13,768 bases of DNA. Source: JBQTIP01 sp052388025. Its GTDB lineage: Bacteria; Actinomycetota; UBA4738; HRBIN12. A model generated the notes under the pieces. It made no database searches. It saw only the letters and a program-made list of their open reading frames with translations, and was not told where the DNA came from. The stretch covers positions 1 to 13,768 of the forward strand of contig JBQTIP010000233.1 of the NCBI GenBank assembly GCA_052388025.1. The letters run 5' to 3'. Positions 1 to 5,548 of the stretch are shown here, piece by piece. The translations under genes were made by a program, and so were the position numbers. Positions within the stretch are counted from its first letter, which is position 1, and every line of letters begins with the position of its first letter.

Positions 1-192
1 GAGCATGGTGAGCAGCGACGGGAGGTAGCCGTCCGACGAGCCGTGGTGCTCACTCACCCACGCGGAGTCGAACCCGAGCGCCTCCGCGAGCCGCACCAGG
101 TCGAGCATCTCGCGGTACTCCTGCTCGTAGGTGCGATCTGAGCCCGCGGGGATCTGCCCGGTGAACAGCCCGATGCCGATCTGTACGGCCAT
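1..192 (-). CDS. LLM-class flavin-dependent oxidoreductase, N-terminal part
   Basis: This is the first 64 codons of a gene that leaves the window at base 1. The protein begins MAVQIGIGLFTGQIP and continues with EMLDLVRLAEALGFDSAWVSEH. A short strand 1, then a helix with LAEALGFDSAWVSEHH, is the standard N-terminus of bacterial-luciferase-like monooxygenases, which use FMNH2 or F420 in a TIM barrel. The SEHH stretch sits in the cofactor/substrate pocket of that family. The ATG at 190-192 is the only reasonable start. It diverges from the zinc importer genes, and nothing visible links it to metal transport. The substrate cannot be told from this fragment. Confidence 0.85.
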   Translation of the reverse strand, partial: MAVQIGIGLFTGQIPAGSDRTYEQEYREMLDLVRLAEALGFDSAWVSEHHGSSDGYLPSLLTML

Positions 193-198
193 GAGCGA

Positions 199-228
199 AC
201 GCTACCCGTCCCGACCCTCGCGCCACAA
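199..228 (-). promoter_or_regulatory. Candidate promoter of the monooxygenase gene
   Basis: On the minus strand a TTGTGG (223-228) lies 18 nt before TAGCGT (199-204), which fits TANNNT. The -10 ends 6 nt before the ATG, so the transcript would be leaderless or nearly so, in keeping with the lack of a Shine-Dalgarno. This rests on motif spacing only. Confidence 0.35.
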
Positions 229-239
229 ACCGTGGCCCG

Positions 240-269
240 TTGACTGACCGCGCCGGCCGGTGCTACCGT
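240..269 (+). promoter_or_regulatory. Candidate sigma-70-type promoter of znuACB
   Basis: TTGACT at 240-245 differs from the -35 consensus by one base. It lies 18 nt before TACCGT at 264-269, which fits TANNNT. Transcription would begin near 276, giving a leader of about 10 nt before the ATG at 286. No Shine-Dalgarno is visible, consistent with such a short leader. Confidence 0.5.
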
Positions 270-285
270 CACCCCTAGTTCGGTT

Positions 286-294
286 ATGAGAATC
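286..294 (+). promoter_or_regulatory. Candidate Fur/Zur half-site at the znuA start
   Basis: ATGAGAATC here differs in one base from ATGAAAATC, the left half of the actinobacterial Zur box (TGAAAATnATTTTCA type). The same 9-mer recurs inverted at 2899-2907, before the Fur-family gene. The right half (ACTCCTA) is poorly conserved. The site overlaps the znuA start codon, just downstream of the predicted transcription start, where a bound repressor could block transcription. Operator function is inferred. Confidence 0.4.
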
Positions 295-1194
295 ACTCCT
301 ACTCTACGGAGACGTGCGGGCGGGCTGCCTGTCCTCGTGCTGGCGCTCGGCGTGGGGGCCGCGGGCTGCGGGGCGTCCGGCGACGCCGCGGGCTCCGGCG
401 GAAAGGTCTCGGTCGTCGCGAGCTTCTACCCACTCGCGGAGGCGGCCGAGAGCGTCGGTGCTGATCGTGTCGTTGTGACGAACCTGACGCCGCCGGGCGT
501 GGAGCCTCACGACCTGGAGCTCACGCCCGACGAGGTGGAGGCGATCGCCACCGCGGACGTCGTGCTCTATCTAGGAGGGGGCTTCCAGCCGGGGGTCGAG
601 GAGGCGGCCGGGCAGACCGAGGGCCTCGCGATCGACCTGCTCCGGGCCGTGCCCGAGGGCTCGGCGGCCGATCCGCACGTGTGGCTCGATCCGACGCTGA
701 TGGCCGCGATCGTTCGGGAGGTGGAAGCCGCGCTATCGAAGGCCGACATGGACGGGGCGGAAGCGTTCGCGGCGAACGCCGACTCCTACTCGCGGCAGCT
801 GGCCGATCTCGACGAGGAGCTTCGAGCGGGCCTCACCGGCTGCGAGCGCGACGTGATCGTCACCTCGCATGCGGCCTTCGGGCATCTCGCCGCTCGGTAC
901 GGGCTCACCCAGCAGCCGATCTCGGGCCTCTCGCCGGAGGCGGAGCCGGACCCTCAGCGCCTGGCCGAGCTGGCGGCGCTCGTCCACCGGGACGGCGTCA
1001 CAACGATCTTCACCGAGGCGCTCCTGTCGCCGAGGGTCGCGGAGGCGCTCGCGGAAGAGGCCGGCGTGGCGACCGCCGTCCTCGACCCGATCGAGTCGCT
1101 CTCACCCGAGCAGGTGCGGACCGGCGAGGACTACCTCTCGGTGATGCGGGACAATCTGGCCGCGCTCAGGCAGGCCCTGGGCTGCCCGGAATAG
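286..1194 (+). CDS. znuA: Zinc/manganese ABC transporter substrate-binding lipoprotein (ZnuA-like)
   Basis: This 302-residue protein captures a divalent metal outside the membrane and passes it to the permease. Residues 1-28 form a lipoprotein signal peptide (RRR, hydrophobic stretch, GAAGC with Cys28). The mature protein starts with the cluster A-I motif VVASFYPLAEAAESVG. Candidate metal ligands are His75 (GVEPHDLE), His131 (ADPHVWLD), His195 in TSHAAFGH and Asp267 (VLDPIE), the usual three His and one Asp of ZnuA. The long His-rich loop of many zinc-specific ZnuA proteins is missing, so manganese cannot be excluded. The adjacent Fur-family gene and operator-like motif favour zinc. It is first in an operon with the ATPase and permease. 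ATG 286 is chosen because it gives a complete signal peptide. Confidence 0.9.
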   Translation: MRITPTLRRRAGGLPVLVLALGVGAAGCGASGDAAGSGGKVSVVASFYPLAEAAESVGADRVVVTNLTPPGVEPHDLELTPDEVEAIATADVVLYLGGGFQPGVEEAAGQTEGLAIDLLRAVPEGSAADPHVWLDPTLMAAIVREVEAALSKADMDGAEAFAANADSYSRQLADLDEELRAGLTGCERDVIVTSHAAFGHLAARYGLTQQPISGLSPEAEPDPQRLAELAALVHRDGVTTIFTEALLSPRVAEALAEEAGVATAVLDPIESLSPEQVRTGEDYLSVMRDNLAALRQALGCPE

Positions 1195-1204
1195 GAGCGG
1201 GAAC

Positions 1205-1978
1205 GTGGCGGGCAACGATGCTGGGACCGGAGCGGCGCCGGTCCTGGTCGCCGAGGGGGTTTCGTTCGCCTACGGGCGGAACCTGGTGCTCGAAGACGTC
1301 GGCTTCCAGGTGGAGCCCGGGGAGTTCGTCGCGCTCGTCGGTCCGAACGGCTCGGGCAAGTCGACCCTCCTGAAGCTGCTCCTGGGGCTGCTGCCGCCGA
1401 CCGCCGGACGGGTGCGGCTGTTCGGCGCCGACCCGACCGCGTTCGACGACCGCGGGCGCCTCGGCTACGTCCCGCAGCGCCCCACGCTCGCCTCGGAGGT
1501 GCCGGCCACGATCGAGGAGGTGGTGGCCGCGGGCCGCCTGTCCAGACAGGGATGGTGGAGGCGGGCGACGGCCGCCGACCGGGGGGCCGTCGGACACGCG
1601 ATGGAGTCCGTCGCCCTCCTGGACCTGCGGGATCAACCGGTGAACGAGCTGTCCGGAGGCCAGCAGCAGCGCGCCTTCATCGCCCGGGCGTTCGCGAGCG
1701 AGCCGGAGCTCCTGGTGCTCGACGAGCCGATCGCCGGCGTGGACGCGGAGTCGCAGCGGCGGTTCCGCGACTCGCTCACACACCTCGTCGCCGAGCACGG
1801 CGCCGCGGTGCTGCTCGTCTCGCACGAGCTCGGAGCCGTGGCGCAGGACCTCGACCGGGTGATCGTTCTGAAGCGCCGGGTGGTGTTCGACGGATCGCCG
1901 TCGGAGCTCGCGGCGGGCGGGGTGAGCCTCGGTGTGCACCGGGAGGACCTGCCCCTTTGGCTGGAGGGCCTCGGCTGA
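1205..1978 (+). CDS. znuC: Zinc/manganese ABC transporter ATP-binding protein (ZnuC-like)
   Basis: This 257-residue ABC ATPase powers uptake by the ZnuA/ZnuB pair on the cytoplasmic face. Walker A is GPNGSGKST at residues 46-54, the Q-loop Gln is residue 91 (YVPQR), the signature LSGGQQQR is at 149-156, Walker B LLVLDEP is at 169-175, and the switch His is residue 207 (LLVSHELG). All ATP-handling residues are present. The start is GTG at 1205, with AGGAG at 1193-1197 overlapping the znuA stop codon and a 7-nt spacer. Its stop overlaps the ZnuB start in TGATG, so the two subunits are probably translationally coupled. ZnuC-like assignment follows from the operon; the ATPase alone does not define the metal. 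Confidence 0.92.
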   Translation: MAGNDAGTGAAPVLVAEGVSFAYGRNLVLEDVGFQVEPGEFVALVGPNGSGKSTLLKLLLGLLPPTAGRVRLFGADPTAFDDRGRLGYVPQRPTLASEVPATIEEVVAAGRLSRQGWWRRATAADRGAVGHAMESVALLDLRDQPVNELSGGQQQRAFIARAFASEPELLVLDEPIAGVDAESQRRFRDSLTHLVAEHGAAVLLVSHELGAVAQDLDRVIVLKRRVVFDGSPSELAAGGVSLGVHREDLPLWLEGLG

Positions 1979-2916
1979 TGCCCTGGCCGATCGACGCGCT
2001 GCCGTACCCGTTCGAGCTCACCTTCATGCAGCGGGCGCTGGTGGCCGGACTCGTGGTCGGCGTCTTCGCGCCCATGATCGGAACGTTCCTCGTCCAGCGG
2101 CGGATGTCGCTGATCGGCGACGGCATCGGCCACCTCGCCTTCGCCGGCGTGGCCGGCGGGCTCCTCGCGGGCATCTGGCCGATCTGGGCGGCCCTCGCCG
2201 TCTCGGTCGCCGGGGCGCTCTCGGTCGAGCGCCTCCGGGCCCGCGGCAGGGCCTCCGGCGACCTGGCCCTCGCGCTGTTCTTCTACGCCGGCATCGCGCT
2301 CGGCGTCGTGCTGGTGGGCCTCGCCGACTCGCTCAACGCGAACCTCTTCGGGTACCTGTTCGGCGCGATCCTCACGGTCACGGCCGCGGAGCTGTGGGTG
2401 ATCCTCGCGCTGGGGATCGCTATTGCCGCGACCATGACCGCCCTTCGCCGGGTCTTCTTCGCGGTGGTGGCCGACGAGGAGTGGGCGCGGGTGGCCGGGC
2501 TCCCGGTCGACCTGCTGAACGGCCTGCTCGCGGTCGTAACTGCGGTCTCGATCGTGGCCGCGATGCGGGTCGTGGGGATCCTGCTGGTCGCCGCGCTGAT
2601 GGTGCTCCCGGTCGCCAGCGGGCAGCTCCTCGCCCGCTCGTTCCGCGGAACGCTTCGATGGTCCGTGGCGATCGGGGTGGGGTCGGTGCTCATCGGACTC
2701 TCTTCGTCGCGCATCTGGGGGCTCGCGCCGGGAGGGTCGATCGTTCTCACATCGGCGCTCGCGTTCGCCGTCGTGGCGCTCCTCGGCGGCCGCCGCTCGC
2801 CGGAGCGAGCCCTGCGATCGCTCGCCGTGACCCGCGGGAGTGCGGGCGTGACCCGCGGGGGAGCCGGCGGGCCCGGCGGGGGCGGGCCCGTTCTCGGGGA
2901 TTCTCATTCCGACTGA
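1978..2916 (+). CDS. znuB: Zinc/manganese ABC transporter permease (ZnuB-like)
   Basis: This 312-residue membrane protein belongs to the ABC-3 family (ZnuB/MntB/TroC). It has about eight hydrophobic segments and the family-typical N-terminal passage with RRMSLIGDGIGHLAFAGVA at residues 41-59, which contacts the ATPase and lines the pathway. A second typical region is MRVVGILLVAALMVLPVA at 196-213. The ATG at 1978-1980 overlaps the znuC TGA in TGATG, which fixes the start; an upstream extension of the open frame lies inside znuC and is not coding. The last ~30 residues are a Gly/Arg-rich tail (VTRGSAG, VTRGGAG, GPGGGG) encoded by GC-rich direct repeats and not expected in the family core. The end of the gene also carries the operator-like motif of the next gene. 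Confidence 0.9.
   Translation: MPWPIDALPYPFELTFMQRALVAGLVVGVFAPMIGTFLVQRRMSLIGDGIGHLAFAGVAGGLLAGIWPIWAALAVSVAGALSVERLRARGRASGDLALALFFYAGIALGVVLVGLADSLNANLFGYLFGAILTVTAAELWVILALGIAIAATMTALRRVFFAVVADEEWARVAGLPVDLLNGLLAVVTAVSIVAAMRVVGILLVAALMVLPVASGQLLARSFRGTLRWSVAIGVGSVLIGLSSSRIWGLAPGGSIVLTSALAFAVVALLGGRRSPERALRSLAVTRGSAGVTRGGAGGPGGGGPVLGDSHSD
2826..2859 (+). repeat. Two 13-bp direct repeats in the znuB 3' end
   Basis: CGTGACCCGCGGG occurs at 2826-2838 and again at 2847-2859. The period is 21 nt, which preserves the reading frame and gives the repeated peptide VTRGxAG. This is probably a small tandem duplication that lengthened the ZnuB tail. Confidence 0.7.
2868..2890 (+). terminator. GC-rich hairpin at the end of znuB
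   Basis: CGGGCCCG at 2868-2875 and 2883-2890 can form an 8-bp stem with a 7-nt loop. It lies inside the last codons of znuB and just before the predicted fur-family promoter. No U-tract follows, so it could be a weak terminator or attenuator, or merely a by-product of GC-rich repeats. Confidence 0.25.
2899..2907 (-). promoter_or_regulatory. Candidate Fur/Zur half-site before the repressor gene
   Basis: GATTCTCAT on the plus strand is the reverse complement of ATGAGAATC, the motif at the znuA start. It lies 9 nt upstream of the -10 box TAGGAT (2917-2922), inside the promoter spacer, where a bound repressor would hinder RNA polymerase. It also lies within the znuB coding region. Autoregulation is inferred. 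Confidence 0.4.
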
Positions 2917-2922
2917 TAGGAT
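2917..2922 (+). promoter_or_regulatory. Candidate -10 box of the Fur/Zur gene
   Basis: TAGGAT fits TANNNT and directly follows the znuB TGA. It ends 8 nt before the ATG at 2931, which places the transcript start at or near the first codon. No Shine-Dalgarno precedes the ATG, so leaderless translation is likely. No convincing -35 is seen. Confidence 0.4.
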
Positions 2923-2930
2923 CGCCGGCG

Positions 2931-3365
2931 ATGGCCCCCGACCTGCACCTCACAGTCGCCTCGCGGCTCCGGGGCCTCGGACAGCGGTACACGGCGAACC
3001 GCCGGTCGCTGGTCGAGATCCTCGACGACACCGGGCAACCGCTTGCCATCCCGGAAATCCTGTCGGGCCGCTCGAAGCTCGCGCAGAGCTCCGCGTACCG
3101 GAACCTCGCCGTCCTCGAACGGGCCGGCGTCGTTCGACGGGTTGTGACCAACGAGGAGTTCGCTCGCTACGAGCTCGCGGAGGACCTCACGGAGCACCAC
3201 CACCATCTGGTCTGCTCCAACTGTGGGACCGTCGAGGACGTGATGATCCCGCCCCGGCTCGAGCGGAGCATGGAGCGTGCGCTGGCCGACGTGGCGAGCG
3301 GGATCGGGTTCGCCGCCATCAGCCACCGGCTCGACCTGATCGGCACCTGCCGAAGCTGCGGCTGA
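2931..3365 (+). CDS. zur: Fur-family metal-responsive repressor, probably Zur
   Basis: This 144-residue cytoplasmic protein has the Fur family layout: an N-terminal winged helix (recognition segment AQSSAYRNLAVLERAGVV at residues 51-68) and a C-terminal metal-binding dimerisation domain. Visible metal features are the His cluster EHHHHLVC (His89-92), the CSNC pair Cys95/Cys98 and the second pair Cys140/Cys143 at the C-terminus. The two CxxC pairs form the structural zinc site in Fur/Zur proteins. Placement directly after znuACB favours Zur over Fur, PerR or Mur; sequence alone does not settle the metal. Two copies of a Fur-like half-site, at znuA and just before this gene, suggest it represses both transcripts when metal is plentiful. 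ATG 2931 is chosen because homology begins there. Confidence 0.87.
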   Translation: MAPDLHLTVASRLRGLGQRYTANRRSLVEILDDTGQPLAIPEILSGRSKLAQSSAYRNLAVLERAGVVRRVVTNEEFARYELAEDLTEHHHHLVCSNCGTVEDVMIPPRLERSMERALADVASGIGFAAISHRLDLIGTCRSCG

Positions 3366-3394
3366 GGCCCGGCTACGCCGTGAGGTAGGGCCCC

Positions 3395-3415
3395 GCCGGC
3401 CGGGGAGGGGCCGGC
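3395..3415. terminator. Candidate bidirectional terminator between convergent genes
   Basis: GCCGGCC (3395-3401) and GGCCGGC (3409-3415) form a 7-bp all-GC stem with a 7-nt loop. It sits in the 67-nt gap between the convergent repressor and cupredoxin genes. There is no T-tract on either strand, so the call rests on position and stem strength. Confidence 0.4.
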
Positions 3416-3432
3416 CGCCCCCCCCGGATCGC

Positions 3433-3759
3433 TCAGGTGACCCGGATCGTGCCGACCATCCCGCCCGAGTAGTGCTCCGACACGTGGCATCCGAAGAGGA
3501 CCTCGCCGGGCTGGTCGAAGGTAACTACCGCCTCCATGGTCTCGCCGGGAGCCAGGGAGAGGGCGGGCATCTCCGTTCCCCCGTGATCCATCGCCTCGCC
3601 GCCTCCCATCTCCTCCTCACGGGACATCTGGACCTCCTGGTCCCCGAGGACGAACTCGTGAGCGTTCGAGCCGACGTTCGTCACGACGAAGCGAACCTTC
3701 TCGCCCGCCTCCACGGTCACCCGATCCGGGTTGAACCGGAGCGTGTCGAAGGGTGTCAG
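3433..3759 (-). CDS. Small cupredoxin (plastocyanin-like) with unclear 5' end
   Basis: A single cupredoxin domain that should bind one type 1 copper. Counting from a CTG at 3757-3759, the protein has 108 residues. Ligands are visible as His34 (NAHEFVLGD), Cys91, His96 and Met101 in CHVSEHYSGGM, with the exact C-x4-H-x4-M spacing of plastocyanins. A Met/His-rich insertion (Met45, 51, 57, 64, His59) separates the first His from the rest and could bind extra copper. The frame is open far upstream, but there is no ATG, GTG or TTG that keeps the first beta strand (LRFNPDRVTV). The CTG overlaps the stop of the preceding gene as CTGA. No signal peptide is encoded, which is odd for a cupredoxin. A missing base fusing it to the upstream protein is the main alternative. 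Confidence 0.7.
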   Translation of the reverse strand: MTPFDTLRFNPDRVTVEAGEKVRFVVTNVGSNAHEFVLGDQEVQMSREEEMGGGEAMDHGGTEMPALSLAPGETMEAVVTFDQPGEVLFGCHVSEHYSGGMVGTIRVT

Positions 3760-4532
3760 GGACTCAGGTACGGCGTCTGCGGTCGGGATACATTCTCGAC
3801 CGCGGTTGCGGTCACGATGACCTCTCGCCCGAGCGGATAGATCTGGCCCCTGACCTCCACCCAGTCGTTCTCGGAGAACTGCCCCGGTGTCACGTTTACG
3901 ACGCGCACCTGTACGGTGGTCGCATCCGCTACGCAGCAGGTGATCACGTATCGGGTGAGCAGCAGCTCGTCGGCCGGCGTGTCCGGATTCCTCACCACGA
4001 AGCCGACGAAATCGACTTCGCTGCCCGCCCGCTTCGCCAGCAACTCGGAGCCCGCATCCGAGGTCTGACCCGCGGCGACCATGAGCAACGTGACCTCGCT
4101 CGTCTCGTCGAAGGTACCGTAGAAGGTGGTCAGGCCACCGGAAGAGAACTCGGACCTCCTCGACGCGGAGAAGCTGCCGAGCGTGGCCGGCGGCAGGGCC
4201 AGGACGACCACTACGGGCAGCACCATCAGCGCCATGACGACCGCCTCGCGGCGACGCAGCATCTCGGGATGTCGCACGCGGGCCGCGGCGAGGCGACCGA
4301 TCGATGCGACCGTGAGCAACGCCGCCCCGACGGGGACGACCCAGGACGTCCTTGTCGACAGATAGAGGTTCACGCGGCCGGACAGGAGGAGGAACCAGAA
4401 GAGCGTGGCCCACGCGGCTAGGACGGACGTTCCCGCGATCCTGGGCCGGCTCCAATGCCGGGCCCCTCCACCATCCTCCGCGGTATGCCCCGGCACGCGC
4501 CGCTCCGAAGGCAATTCGACGGTGCGGCTCAT
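3756..4532 (-). CDS. TIGR03943/YcgQ-type membrane protein, partner of the permease
   Basis: This 258-residue protein resembles the TIGR03943 (DUF1980, YcgQ-like) family, found beside YraQ/YcgR-type permeases and called a putative permease subunit. Three hydrophobic segments (about residues 33-51, 64-80 and 97-113) are followed by a soluble domain. That domain carries FVGFVVRNPD (176-185) and RYVITCCVADA (194-204), whose vicinal Cys199-Cys200 is a family landmark and a likely metal or redox site. The C-terminus RPQTPYLSP is a natural end for the family. The ATG at 4530-4532 overlaps the permease stop as ATGA, fixing the start and implying coupled synthesis. Metal transport is suspected from the neighbours; the substrate is unknown. 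Confidence 0.82.
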   Translation of the reverse strand: MSRTVELPSERRVPGHTAEDGGGARHWSRPRIAGTSVLAAWATLFWFLLLSGRVNLYLSTRTSWVVPVGAALLTVASIGRLAAARVRHPEMLRRREAVVMALMVLPVVVVLALPPATLGSFSASRRSEFSSGGLTTFYGTFDETSEVTLLMVAAGQTSDAGSELLAKRAGSEVDFVGFVVRNPDTPADELLLTRYVITCCVADATTVQVRVVNVTPGQFSENDWVEVRGQIYPLGREVIVTATAVENVSRPQTPYLSP

Positions 4533-5548
4533 CCCGACACCACCCGGAGCCACATCACTGAGACAAGCGTCACGATGCCAGCCCCGATCACGATCGTCCG
4601 CACCACGCCTCCCCTGAAGGTGCCCGCGTAGATCGCTGCGAGCTTCAAGTCGACCATGGGACCGAACACGAGGAACGCCAGCTGCGCGGACGGGCCGAAC
4701 TGCGTGAACGAGGCGGCGATGAAGGCGTCCGACTCCGAGCACAGGGAGAGGAGCGCGGCGAGGCCCATCAGAACCAACACGTCGAGGATCGGGATCCCAG
4801 CGATTCGGACGATCGGAGACTGGGGGAGGAACGTCTGCACGAACGCGGCCACCGTCGCCCCGAACACAAGGTATCGCCCCATGAAGAGGAAGTCGTTCCC
4901 GAGGTGCACGAAGAAGAGTCGCCATCGCGGTTCGGGCCGATCGAGCTGAAGGAGGTGGGCGGCGTGATCGGGCTCACCCGGACGGAGCAGCTCGTCGCTT
5001 GTGCGGCGGCCGAGCGCCCATCCGACGGCGATCGCGACCAACAGACCCAAGCCGAAGCGGCCGAGCACCATGGTCCACACCGGGCCACGGCTCCTGTAGG
5101 CCACGAAGGTCGAGACGATGACGACGGGGTTCACCACGGGTGCCGCCAACATGAACGTGATGGCCGCCGACGGCATCAGGCCCTTCGCCATCAGCCGACG
5201 GGCTACGGGGACCGACCCGCACTCGCAGATGGGGAAGGCGACGCCCGCGAGGCCGGCTGCGGGGAGCTGGAGAGGCCGGGGAAGCTGCGCGAGGCGCTCG
5301 AGAGTGCCGACCGGGACGAACACTTCGATCAGGGCCGCGGCGAGAGCTCCGATGAGCACGAAGGGGAGCGCCTGGATGAGCAGAGAACCGAAGAGGATAA
5401 AGAAGGCCTGGATCCAGGGGACCCTCCCGGGGACAGCAAGGTGAAGCACTAGGCCCGCGATGGCGAGGCCGCCGATGATCAGCGCGACGAGACGAGGTGT
5501 GGCCGTGGCGTCGCGTGGCGGGTGGCGGGCAGGGGCGATGGCAGCCAT
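4529..5548 (-). CDS. YraQ/ArsP-type permease (UPF0718, DUF318)
   Basis: This 339-residue polytopic protein matches the predicted permease family PF03773 (YraQ, YcgR, ArsP-like). About eight hydrophobic segments are visible in two halves. The first half carries FPICECGSVPVARRL at residues 105-119, with the conserved Cys108-x-Cys110-Gly, and AAPVVNPVV at 135-143. The second half carries LCSESDAFIA at 269-278 and FGPMVDLK at 295-302, the matching half-site. Known relatives export organoarsenicals, but most are uncharacterised and pair with YcgQ-type proteins, as here. No arsR or arsenate gene is present, so arsenic is not favoured. The start overlaps the previous stop as TGATG, and the stop overlaps the next start as ATGA. 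Confidence 0.87.
   Translation of the reverse strand: MAAIAPARHPPRDATATPRLVALIIGGLAIAGLVLHLAVPGRVPWIQAFFILFGSLLIQALPFVLIGALAAALIEVFVPVGTLERLAQLPRPLQLPAAGLAGVAFPICECGSVPVARRLMAKGLMPSAAITFMLAAPVVNPVVIVSTFVAYRSRGPVWTMVLGRFGLGLLVAIAVGWALGRRTSDELLRPGEPDHAAHLLQLDRPEPRWRLFFVHLGNDFLFMGRYLVFGATVAAFVQTFLPQSPIVRIAGIPILDVLVLMGLAALLSLCSESDAFIAASFTQFGPSAQLAFLVFGPMVDLKLAAIYAGTFRGGVVRTIVIGAGIVTLVSVMWLRVVSG

Noticed and set aside
1633..2907. Long minus-strand open frame (about 424 codons) opposite znuC/znuB
   Set aside because: Its product is an Asp/Arg/Glu/His-rich low-complexity chain, typical of antisense frames in GC-rich genes. The opposite strand encodes clear ABC proteins.
3753..3765. Programmed ribosomal frameshift joining the YcgQ-like protein to the cupredoxin
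   Set aside because: The needed shift is -1 and no XXXYYYZ heptamer is present. The CCC-TGA context resembles +1 sites, which is the wrong direction.
4529..5548. Arsenic efflux system (ArsP)
   Set aside because: The permease family includes ArsP, but no ArsR, ArsC or ArsH-like gene is present. The YcgQ-type partner points to the other branch of the family.
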